Source: CAZFVY01 sp964522665 (GTDB taxonomy: Bacteria > Verrucomicrobiota > Verrucomicrobiia > Limisphaerales > CAZFVY01). Taken from it: a stretch of 39,741 nucleotides of DNA. The stretch covers positions 1 to 39,741 of the forward strand of contig CAZFVY010000066.1 in NCBI GenBank assembly GCA_964522665.1. The letters run 5' to 3'. Within the stretch, counting starts at the first letter, position 1. Every line of letters begins with the position of its first letter. A model generated the notes under the pieces. The model worked only from the letters and a program-made list of their open reading frames with translations. It had not been told where the DNA came from and ran no database searches. Of this stretch, positions 23,590-30,592 are shown in pieces. Both the position numbers and the translations under genes were made by a program.

Positions 23590-25098
23590 CTATTTGGCGC
23601 CCGCGGCGGGCCCGGCGGGGATTACCGGAACCGCCGAGGCCACGCCGTCCGTCGGGACTTCAAGGCGCGCGGTCCAGAACAGCGCGTTGAGCACCATTTT
23701 GCGAACGTTCTCGTTTTGCCAGTTCTTGTGAAAATGGCCGCCGGTGTAACCGAATCCGCGCCCGCCTCCCGGCCGCTCGACCGCCCACGCCACGACCGAG
23801 GTTCGGTCGCCAGGCTCGCCAAAGGTTAGGATCGGCGTCCAGCGCGCTCCGCTCGCGTGCGTAAAGCGCAAATTGAGATAGTATTCCTCTTTGATTTGAA
23901 ACGGGCTTAAGCCGCGCGAAATCGGGTGATCCGGGGTCGCCGGTTTGACCGCGTAATCCTTCATTTCTATCTTCGAATACCACTTGTTCGAGGCCGTTCC
24001 GCTCTCGTAGTCGAAGTACCCGCCGATCGAATCGAGGAATCCCGAGCCGTCATTCTTGTTCGGGACGAAGACGGTGTAATGAATCGCGATAAAGCCGACG
24101 CCGCGGCGCATCAGTCGGTTGATCGTTTCCAGGCGTTCCTCGCGCAGCAACGGATGATACTTCTCCCCGTGATCGGCGCCGTCGCTGTAATACAAGATGG
24201 TGTCCGCGTCCTCCAGCGTGCGCGCGTCGTCGGGCCAGCCATCCAGGTACACCTCGGTCTTGAGGCCGCTCACGTTGGTCGTATGATCGAGGCAATCTTT
24301 TAGCAGCGCCACCCCTTGCTCATATTCGTGGTCGCCCGGGCCGTGGCTCTTTTTGCCGGCGATCAGCACAATCTTGGTCGGTTTCTTGGACGGTTCCAAT
24401 CGGCGAATCTTGATGTCCCGCAACGCCGCCGTCGTTTGATACGAAGCCACGCCGATCGGCTCCGACATATAGATTTCCCCGGGCCGCAGGCTGATCTCGC
24501 GCCCGGAGGTTTCGACGTCCACCATTTTATCGTCGTCGAGCCACGTCTCGATTTTGGTCTGCGTCACCCGAACGCGGATGCGATACCAGCGCTTGTCGTC
24601 GAACTTAATGTATTTTGAAGTTTCGTTGTCCGAGGCGTCGTGATTATCCAGGCTCGAAAGGCCCACGACTCCGCCGCCCCAGCCGCCGACGATGAAGCTG
24701 CACCAGGAATCCCGCACCGGAAACGTCAGCGCGCAGAAGAAGTCGCTCCCCTCCAGCTTCATGGCCTCGAGCGACACCTCGTAATCCATCCTCGGCACGT
24801 CCTTGGTCCAAGTGACGCCCGTCATCGTTTCGCCGGTATGAAGGACAATCTGGCCCTTTTCGACGGTGACCTCCCCGTGGCCGGCGAACTCAGCCGATTT
24901 CCAACCGGACAACGTCTGTCCGTCAAAAAGGTTTTGCCAAACATTGATCGGCGTCGGCGCCGCCGCAAACGCCCATATCGGCGCCAGGCACAGAGCGAGC
25001 GCCACCAACCAGAAAATCCGATACCGCCCGACACTAGGACCAGTCCGGGGTTGCGCGCGAATCACGGGCTGAACTTCGAGAAAATCAAAATGCTTCAT
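23590..25098 (-). CDS. Secreted DUF1080-ThuA fusion protein
   Basis: This 502-residue protein starts at an ATG (25098) with an unusually long basic n-region before the hydrophobic segment (IFWLVALALCLAPIWAFAA). Residues about 55-235 are a DUF1080 domain (NLFDGQTLSGWKSAEFAGHG to TTAALRDIKIRRL). Residues about 240-485 are a ThuA-like, class I amidotransferase-fold domain (TKIVLIAGKKSHGPGDHEYE, VGFIAIHYTVF and RGFGYTGGHFHKNW). ThuA proteins are linked to oxidised trehalose and similar 3-keto-disaccharides. The fusion joins two domains associated with keto-sugar metabolism and matches the DUF1080 plus oxidoreductase pair at 3.4-5.6 kb. The actual substrate is unknown. Confidence 0.85.
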   Translation of the reverse strand: MKHFDFLEVQPVIRAQPRTGPSVGRYRIFWLVALALCLAPIWAFAAAPTPINVWQNLFDGQTLSGWKSAEFAGHGEVTVEKGQIVLHTGETMTGVTWTKDVPRMDYEVSLEAMKLEGSDFFCALTFPVRDSWCSFIVGGWGGGVVGLSSLDNHDASDNETSKYIKFDDKRWYRIRVRVTQTKIETWLDDDKMVDVETSGREISLRPGEIYMSEPIGVASYQTTAALRDIKIRRLEPSKKPTKIVLIAGKKSHGPGDHEYEQGVALLKDCLDHTTNVSGLKTEVYLDGWPDDARTLEDADTILYYSDGADHGEKYHPLLREERLETINRLMRRGVGFIAIHYTVFVPNKNDGSGFLDSIGGYFDYESGTASNKWYSKIEMKDYAVKPATPDHPISRGLSPFQIKEEYYLNLRFTHASGARWTPILTFGEPGDRTSVVAWAVERPGGGRGFGYTGGHFHKNWQNENVRKMVLNALFWTARLEVPTDGVASAVPVIPAGPAAGAK

Positions 25099-25102
25099 GG
25101 CT

Positions 25103-25136
25103 GCTAAACGTTGACTGCGACTAGCCGCAGTTTAGC
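25103..25136. other. Nested inverted repeat between the HAAS and ThuA genes
   Basis: GCTAAA (25103-25108) pairs with TTTAGC (25131-25136), and inside it CTGCG (25115-25119) pairs with CGCAG (25126-25130), leaving a 6-base bulge. It sits 5 bases before the ThuA ATG on its template side and could be a leader hairpin or a stop signal. Evidence is structural only. Confidence 0.3.
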
Positions 25137-25186
25137 CCGAAGCCCCGCGTCTGGCTACCAGCGAGTGAGCCGCCGGAATTTGAAAC

Positions 25187-25870
25187 CTATCGTCCCCGGT
25201 GGAGCAACACGTCAGCGGCGACCGTGGCGGAGACGATCATCGTGGAAATGCCGACCAGGACGGCGGTGTTCAAAAGAAAGACCGCGACGCCCGCCGCCGC
25301 GCGACGGTAACGCGGCCAACGTGAAGAGCGCCATTCCAACGCGATCAGCGGAGCCAAGAACGCCGCGCACGCCAGCCCGCCATGCGCGGTCAAGCCAATC
25401 ATCGCCTCGGTCGATTTCAAAAGTTCCAGCCCGGCGGCGCCGCAAACCTCGCGAACTTTGGGCAACGCGAAGATCACCGCCGCCAGCCACAGGCTCACCG
25501 CCGGGGTGATGAAGATGCCCGCTTTGAGATAGGTAGCCCAACGAGGTTCGGGGTCTTTCGGCGTCGTGTTCATAGTGGTTATGAGGTTTGGGGCGTTAAC
25601 GCCAATCAGGATCAGGCACGCCCGTTTCAAACGTTCGACGAGTTCGTCAATCCCGCCGATTTTGGCGAATTCAGTTTTTAGGACGTCCGCCGACCCGATT
25701 TGACGGACGGCGAACTCAAAGGCGGTCGCGGGAACTTCCCCGGCCCGGGCTTGCGCGGAAAACTCCTCGCGGAGGTGGCTCTCCAACTCATCGAGCCGCG
25801 CGGCTTGCTTAAGACCCGCGCCACGCATTTGCCGCCGCCAGTCCGCGACGGCCTCTTCGAGGTCAAACAT
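25187..25870 (-). CDS. Membrane protein with HAAS-type N-terminal domain
   Basis: This 227-residue protein has a very strong ribosome-binding site (AGGAGG, 7 bases before the ATG) and overlaps the padR stop by 8 bases, so it is translationally coupled. Residues 1-75 (LEEAVADWRRQM, LDELESHLREEF and AFEFAVRQIGSADVLKTEF) match the HAAS/permease-prefix type domain commonly encoded after PadR regulators and at the N-terminus of ADOP permeases. The rest has four hydrophobic segments, about 85-97, 118-135, 157-175 and 192-220. No transporter or enzyme motif is visible. The role is probably sensing or regulating with PadR. Confidence 0.75.
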   Translation of the reverse strand: MFDLEEAVADWRRQMRGAGLKQAARLDELESHLREEFSAQARAGEVPATAFEFAVRQIGSADVLKTEFAKIGGIDELVERLKRACLILIGVNAPNLITTMNTTPKDPEPRWATYLKAGIFITPAVSLWLAAVIFALPKVREVCGAAGLELLKSTEAMIGLTAHGGLACAAFLAPLIALEWRSSRWPRYRRAAAGVAVFLLNTAVLVGISTMIVSATVAADVLLHRGR

Positions 25871-26195
25871 GTTGCTCCTCCTGCAGTCCAGAGAGCACGG
25901 AGTGTACGATGCTCCATTGTTGACGCTGCGCGGTCATCGCGCGCTTGCCGTCACTCTTGAGGGAATAATACTTTCGTTTCCGGCCAATCTCGCTCTCCGC
26001 CCAACGCGCCTTGATCCAACCCTTGCGCTCCATCCGGTGCAGCACGGGATAGAGCATTCCGTCGGTCCACTCGATCTGATTATTCGAGCGGGCCTTGATC
26101 TCCTGAATGATCGCGTAGCCGTAGCTTTCACCGCGCGCGAGCAGCCCGAGAATCAAGGGCTCGGCGGACGCGGCGACCAATTCTTTACGAAGCAT
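25863..26195 (-). CDS. PadR-family transcriptional regulator
   Basis: The start at 26195 gives 110 residues (MLRKELVAASAEPLILGLLA). An in-frame ATG at 26210 overlaps the -10 box of a near-perfect promoter and is unlikely to be transcribed. The winged-helix domain is typical: ILGLLARGESYGYAIIQEI, then IEWTDGMLYPVLHRMERKGWIKARW, then RKRKYYSLKSDGKRAM. PadR proteins repress genes for membrane proteins, efflux or detoxification and often their own operon. The gene overlaps the HAAS gene. Predicted transcription begins at or near the ATG, so the mRNA would be leaderless. Confidence 0.92.
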   Translation of the reverse strand: MLRKELVAASAEPLILGLLARGESYGYAIIQEIKARSNNQIEWTDGMLYPVLHRMERKGWIKARWAESEIGRKRKYYSLKSDGKRAMTAQRQQWSIVHSVLSGLQEEQHV

Positions 26196-26201
26196 AGCGT
26201 G

Positions 26202-26230
26202 ACTATACATTGCTCCTATACGTATGTCAA
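26202..26230 (-). promoter_or_regulatory. padR promoter with palindrome in the spacer (leaderless start)
   Basis: On the minus strand TTGACA (26230-26225) and TATAGT (26207-26202) are separated by exactly 17 bases. Six bases after the -10 comes the ATG at 26195, a normal distance for the transcription start itself. The spacer begins with the palindrome ATACGTAT (26225-26218, sharing the last base of the -35), and CATTG/CAATG (26232-26228 and 26212-26208) flank it as an inverted repeat. These are likely autoregulatory binding sites. Confidence 0.7.
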
Positions 26231-26291
26231 TGAAAATTCACGCCCGGCCAGAATCGGTCTCAGGCCCGAATCGGCCCGCCATCGTTTCCGC

Positions 26292-27407
26292 TCAAAAATC
26301 CCACTTGAACTTCCCCGTCAACGAACCGAACGCGTCGTTGCCATTCTGGCCCACGAACTGATAACTGCGAATCACGAAAGTCCAACTGGCTTCGAAGTGT
26401 TTCCCACACGTGAACGCCGCCCCATACATGAAGTCGCCCACGAACGGGTATTTGGTGACATGGGCGCTCGCTTGATAAAGATTGCCGTCCAAAAACATGT
26501 CCCGCCCAATCGCGCGCCCCTGGGTTCCGGTGAAGAGGAACGCGCCGACCGGTCCCCGGCGCGGGCCGTTGGAGAGCACGATCGGCGAGTCGATCAATTG
26601 CACGCCGAAATCGTCCGGTAAATTCCACCCCAAACGGACCGTCAGTCCGATATTTCCCGATACCTGGACCGTGCCGAGATTGGCGCCCAGGTTTGGGATG
26701 AGGTCAAAGAAACGAGCGCTCTCTTCGTTGAGCGAGAGTTTCCACGCCCGGCCATACTTGAAGTCGAAGACCGGTTCGGTTCGCAGCTGATTTCCCCAGC
26801 CGTCAAATGCCGGCAGGTGGCGCCAGAGATGGATCGTGTTCTGCGCCCACCCACCCAGCGCCGCCGGCCCCGTGAGCCCTACGTCCAACTCGTAGCTTTC
26901 AAGCGTAGGAATGCGTCCCGCGGTCAGACCGCGCCGTTGAACGGCGGCGCCCAGGTAGAGCCAGCCGGCGTACGGTCGGTCGTTCGTAATCAGATTCACC
27001 GTTCGGCCATCCTCGGGCGTGTAGATGTTCTGGCCAAAGGTTAACCCGAAATTCGCGGCGCGGACATCGAGCCCGACGGTTGGCAGCCGATCCGCCAGCG
27101 CATCCAGGCGCAACCAGTTGGCCCACGCGGGAGTGGGCGCCCCGCGATCGAGAAAAATGAGCTTCAAGCCCTGCGTGTAATGCCGATCCTGATGTTCGCC
27201 GGGCGCCGGGTTGTAAAGCAGATCATTTTCCCAAATGCCCGCGAAAACGTGCGGGTCCTTCTCAGGGTCACTGTTTGAGGCCGCCGTTTCCGCGGCCGCC
27301 AATCGGAATAGCTCCGTCGGCCCGAATATCCAAGCCAAGCCCATCAGAATCAACCGAATGAGAATCGCAGTCCTCAAGCGCCCAATTTTCCAACTGCTTC
27401 CTAACAA
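26292..27407 (-). CDS. LpxR-like lipid A 3-O-deacylase (DUF2219 family)
   Basis: The longest frame starts at a TTG (27407) and gives 371 residues; a TTG at 27377 or the ATG at 27344 could also be used. The TTG starts leave a hydrophobic signal segment (TAILIRLILMGLAWIFG) intact. Family landmarks are GIWENDLLYN, DRHYTQGLKLIF, FGQNIYTPED and DRPYAGWLYLGA. The C-terminus ends in an aromatic residue (FKWDF), as in beta-barrel outer-membrane proteins. LpxR removes the 3'-acyloxyacyl chain of lipid A, which would modify the outer leaflet here. It is transcribed toward padR with about 80 bases between them. Confidence 0.85.
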   Translation of the reverse strand: MLGSSWKIGRLRTAILIRLILMGLAWIFGPTELFRLAAAETAASNSDPEKDPHVFAGIWENDLLYNPAPGEHQDRHYTQGLKLIFLDRGAPTPAWANWLRLDALADRLPTVGLDVRAANFGLTFGQNIYTPEDGRTVNLITNDRPYAGWLYLGAAVQRRGLTAGRIPTLESYELDVGLTGPAALGGWAQNTIHLWRHLPAFDGWGNQLRTEPVFDFKYGRAWKLSLNEESARFFDLIPNLGANLGTVQVSGNIGLTVRLGWNLPDDFGVQLIDSPIVLSNGPRRGPVGAFLFTGTQGRAIGRDMFLDGNLYQASAHVTKYPFVGDFMYGAAFTCGKHFEASWTFVIRSYQFVGQNGNDAFGSLTGKFKWDF

Positions 27408-27492
27408 ATCAAGGCGGATTGGAATGCCCCGAGGCGCGCGGGCGCCCGGGGCGAGCCTCTGGTTAATGACCGGACCATCGGCAACGCGGCGC

Positions 27493-27590
27493 GCGGGTCT
27501 GCGACCCGCAGCATCTTCCGCACTCCAGCACGTTCCCTCACAACCGAAAATCGTTCTGCCAGGCGTGCCTGCTGCGGCTCATGGAGCCGC
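27493..27590. repeat. Two GC-rich hairpins (REP-like)
   Basis: GCGGGT/ACCCGC (27493-27509, 5-base loop) and GCGGCTC/GAGCCGC (27574-27590, ATG loop) are perfect stems in the divergent spacer. Neither has a T tract. Confidence 0.45.
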
Positions 27591-27658
27591 GAGCCGCTCG
27601 GGCCAGTTACGCGGAGCGTCCCGTCAAAAGCGCTCACATCAAGAATCCGTCGATTTTT

Positions 27659-27688
27659 TGTAAGGTTTTGCCGCTTTAGCGCGACTAA
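27659..27688 (+). promoter_or_regulatory. Candidate ECF-type promoter of the sigma-factor operon
   Basis: TGTAAGG (27659-27665) and CGACTAA (27682-27688) are separated by 16 bases and lie 12 bases before the TTG start. The shape (TGTAA-like -35, CG-starting -10) resembles ECF-dependent promoters and would make the operon self-activating. This is a guess from pattern; no sigma-70 boxes are seen nearby. Confidence 0.35.
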
Positions 27689-27700
27689 TCTGAGTAGTCA

Positions 27701-28228
27701 TTGAATGCTGAACGACAAAACTCCGAGCGCCAGTTCCTGGAACTGGTCGATGCGAACCGACTCAAGGTTCTCAAGATCTGCCACGTTTACGCGCGCAACC
27801 CGGCGGATCGCGACGATCTCTACCAGGAGATTCTGTTTCAGATTTGGCGCAGTCTCCCGAGCCTGAAAGCGGGCGGCTACGCGAACACGTGGCTCTATCG
27901 AATCGCCTTGAATACATCGATCAGCTTTGTCCGCAAGCAGGCCACTCAATCCGCGCGGACCGTGGCGTGCGACCAGGAGCAAATGAGCCGGATGGCCGAG
28001 TTTCGCCAGCCCGAACGAACGAAGACGGACGAGCAGTTGGCGGACCTTTACGTGGCCATCGCGAAACTGGACAACGTCGAAAAAGCCCTGGTGACGCTGT
28101 TTCTCGAAGACCTGAGTTACGAGCAAATCGCCGAGGTGATGGGACTAAGCGTTCCCAACGTCGGCGTGATGCTGCACCGCGCGAAGAAGAAGCTGTCCGT
28201 CTTAATGGAAGGAACCGGTCATGAATGA
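27701..28228 (+). CDS. ECF-type RNA polymerase sigma factor
   Basis: This 175-residue protein starts at TTG (27701). A stop codon lies two codons upstream and no in-frame ATG occurs before residue 95, so TTG is the only reasonable start. Region 2 spans about 8-80, with DRDDLYQEILFQIWRSL and GYANTWLYRIALNT. Region 4 spans about 115-170, with ALVTLFLEDLSYEQIAEVMGLSVPNVGVMLHRAKKKL as the helix-turn-helix. No region 3 is present, as expected for ECF factors. The stop overlaps the next gene by 8 bases, which indicates translational coupling. It probably responds to an envelope signal through the membrane protein encoded next. Confidence 0.93.
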   Translation: MNAERQNSERQFLELVDANRLKVLKICHVYARNPADRDDLYQEILFQIWRSLPSLKAGGYANTWLYRIALNTSISFVRKQATQSARTVACDQEQMSRMAEFRQPERTKTDEQLADLYVAIAKLDNVEKALVTLFLEDLSYEQIAEVMGLSVPNVGVMLHRAKKKLSVLMEGTGHE

Positions 28229-28811
28229 CGACTTCCTGAAAAACCTATGGCGGGGTCAGGATCTGGGCGCCCCCCCACCCTTGCCGAACGCCCAAGAACT
28301 CACCGCTATGCGACAAAAAATGAAATGTTTTGACGCCACGATCCGCCGCCGCGACGCCGGGGAACTCCTCGCCGGGGTCGTCCTCGTCGTCTGGTTCGGC
28401 TGCTATTATTTTGCCTATCCGGCGCCGCTCGCCCGCCTGGGCAGCGTTGTGGTAATACTGAGCGCGATCTTCATTGACTGCCGGTTGTTCTGGAGCAAGC
28501 GCGCGGGGCCAAAGCCCGACTCAACCGCCTCCGTCATGGACACGCTCAAAGCTGAGCTTCGCAAAGTCGAGATTCAGATCGGTCTGCTTAAGACCGTCCT
28601 ATGGTGGTATCTCCTGCCACTGTCGGTGGGCGCGATGCTGTTTTATGTTGGACTGGGACTTTCGTGGCTCTCGAATGCCGCGTTTCTGGGCTTCACCGTC
28701 GCGACAGACGCCGCCATCTACTGGCTCAACCAAACCGCGGTTCGCCGACAGCTTCTGCCCCTGAAAGCTGAATTGCAATCACTGCTCGATTCCGAACAAT
28801 CAACCCCGTGA
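28221..28811 (+). CDS. Four-helix membrane protein, candidate anti-sigma factor
   Basis: This 196-residue protein overlaps the sigma-factor gene by 8 bases. A cytoplasmic N-terminus of about 45 residues (FLKNLWRGQDLG) is followed by four hydrophobic segments at about 47-65, 72-90, 123-147 and 150-168, and a polar tail. No zinc-binding HxxxCxxC anti-sigma motif is present. Membrane proteins directly downstream of, and coupled to, ECF factors usually sequester them, so an anti-sigma or sensor role is inferred from position and topology. The next gene overlaps its stop by 4 bases (GTGA). Confidence 0.7.
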   Translation: MNDDFLKNLWRGQDLGAPPPLPNAQELTAMRQKMKCFDATIRRRDAGELLAGVVLVVWFGCYYFAYPAPLARLGSVVVILSAIFIDCRLFWSKRAGPKPDSTASVMDTLKAELRKVEIQIGLLKTVLWWYLLPLSVGAMLFYVGLGLSWLSNAAFLGFTVATDAAIYWLNQTAVRRQLLPLKAELQSLLDSEQSTP

Positions 28812-30202
28812 CCAAGCGTATGCGTCAATTTACCGTCAAGATTCTCCTGGCCTTGGGTCTTCTCGATCGCCAGCTCCTCGCCGCCGAGGAACCGCTCCCG
28901 GACGACCCACAGATCCAAGCCGCGCTCCAAACCTGCGTGGACCAACAGAAACGCGCCCCCGGCATTGTGATCGGCGTGCTGGATGACGCCGGCGCGCGAT
29001 TTTATGCCCGCGGCGCTCGGAATGCAGGCGGCGGCGACGCGGTGGACGCCGACACGGTCTTCGAAATCGGCTCGATCACAAAGGTGTTCACCGCGTTGTT
29101 GCTGCAGGATATGGTCGATCACGGCGAGGTGAAACTCGACGACCCGATTAGCCGGTACCTGCCCGCTTCGGTGAAGGCGCCGTCCCGTGACGGCAAGGAA
29201 ATCACCCTGCTCGATCTGGCCACGCAACATTCCGGCCTGCCCCGGTTGCCCGAAAACCTTTCGCCGAAAGACGGCGCCAATCCGTACGCCGATTACACCG
29301 TCGAACAATTGTATCAATTCCTTTCGGGCTACAAGTTGACCCGCGACATCGGCGCCAAATACGAGTATTCGAATCTCGGCGTCGGCCTCCTCGGGCATCT
29401 CCTGTCGCTCAAGGCGGGAACCAATTACGAAGCGCTCGTGGTCAATCGGGTTTGCGAGCCGCTCGGAATGCGTCACACGCGAATGACGCTCACTCCCGAG
29501 CTTAAGGCGCGGCTCGCCACCGGCCACAACAAGCTCGGACTTCCCGTCGCGAATTGGGACATCCCGACGCTGGCCGGCGCCGGCGCGCTCCGCTCGACCG
29601 CGGCGGACATGGTGAAATTTCTTTCGCTCAGCATGGGCAAAACCGCGTCACCGCTCGCGGAGGCGGTCGCGAAGTGCGAGGAACCGCGCGCGGACGCCGG
29701 CGGGACCCAGCGCATCGGTCTCGCCTGGCACATCGGGTCGAACTTCCAAGTCACCTGGCACAATGGCGGCACGGGCGGCTACCGTTCGTATCTGGGCTTC
29801 AACAAGGCGCGCCACCGCGGCGTGGTGGTCCTCGGCAATTCGGAAAACAGCGTGGACGACCTCGGTCTCTACCTCTTGGGCGCGGTCAAGAATATTGAAC
29901 CCTATAGCGCGGCCAAACAACGCCAAGTGGCCAAGATCGACCACGCCATCTACGACAAATATGTCGGCTCTTACCGCTTTACGTGGCTCGGTCCGTACCT
30001 GACTGTGACACGGGACGGCGATCGCCTCTTGGCTCAACTGACCGCGCAATCCGCGTTCGAAGTTTTCCCCGAATCGCCGACTGATTTCTTCTACACGGTG
30101 GTGGAGGCCCAACTCACCTTCGTGACCAATCAAAGCGGCACCACCACCGACGTCATCCTCCACCAGAACGGACGCGATCAAAAGGCGACCAAAGTGAAGT
30201 AA
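28808..30202 (+). CDS. Secreted serine hydrolase (beta-lactamase/class C PBP-like)
   Basis: The GTG at 28808 overlaps the preceding stop; an ATG at 28820 is the alternative. In either case a signal peptide follows (VKILLALGLLDRQLLAA). The 464-residue protein has the class C active site: S89-x-x-K92 in IGSITKVFTALLLQDM, Y187-S-N in YEYSNLGVGLLGHL, and the H-x-G type triad in HNGGTGGY (318-325). A C-terminal beta domain of about 110 residues follows (YDKYVGSYRFT to the end). Relatives include beta-lactamases, D-alanyl-D-alanine peptidases and esterases. Coupled to a sigma factor and a membrane protein, it may be the effector or a sensor-linked cell-wall enzyme. Confidence 0.88.
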   Translation: MTKRMRQFTVKILLALGLLDRQLLAAEEPLPDDPQIQAALQTCVDQQKRAPGIVIGVLDDAGARFYARGARNAGGGDAVDADTVFEIGSITKVFTALLLQDMVDHGEVKLDDPISRYLPASVKAPSRDGKEITLLDLATQHSGLPRLPENLSPKDGANPYADYTVEQLYQFLSGYKLTRDIGAKYEYSNLGVGLLGHLLSLKAGTNYEALVVNRVCEPLGMRHTRMTLTPELKARLATGHNKLGLPVANWDIPTLAGAGALRSTAADMVKFLSLSMGKTASPLAEAVAKCEEPRADAGGTQRIGLAWHIGSNFQVTWHNGGTGGYRSYLGFNKARHRGVVVLGNSENSVDDLGLYLLGAVKNIEPYSAAKQRQVAKIDHAIYDKYVGSYRFTWLGPYLTVTRDGDRLLAQLTAQSAFEVFPESPTDFFYTVVEAQLTFVTNQSGTTTDVILHQNGRDQKATKVK

Positions 30203-30592
30203 ACAGGGAGTCGTGAGGCAGGCGGAGCGGTGAGCCGGGCACGTCGTTTCGCTTGCCCGTCGGGGAGCCGATCGCGGCGCGGGAGGCCGGAAACGACCGG
30301 CTCCCGAAACAAAGCCCCTCGTCCCAACGGTGGGAAGCTCTAGTCCCACAAGCGAACCTTCACGTCGCCTGTCGAAACCGCGCGATCAACCGAACCACCT
30401 GGCCCTAAAGAGGTTAGGCTTTTCGAGACTAACTGGCACGGTTAGTGCAATAGTGGGGACTGAATGAGAATCCATCGGAATTATTTGAGTCGCCGGAGGC
30501 GTCCATTCCGACGAGCGACCGCCGCTGTGCGAAAGTCCAGCCGCGCTCCCACCGGCGACAATTTCTTTGCCCATCGATAACCTCACCTAGTC
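30203..30592. other. Intergenic region, inverted repeat, no gene
   Basis: This 390-base spacer contains one inverted repeat (GGGAGCCG at 30263-30270, CGGCTCCC at 30298-30305). It has no T tract after it. No start-stop frame with protein-like composition is visible and no clear promoter for the permease was found. Confidence 0.45.

Larger units (their letters stand above)
27408..27700. other. Intergenic region with hairpins and candidate ECF promoter
   Basis: This spacer lies between the divergent LpxR-like and sigma-factor genes. It holds hairpins at 27493-27590 and, at its right end, a possible sigma-factor promoter. The minus-strand frame across it looks repeat-derived rather than coding. 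Confidence 0.45.
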
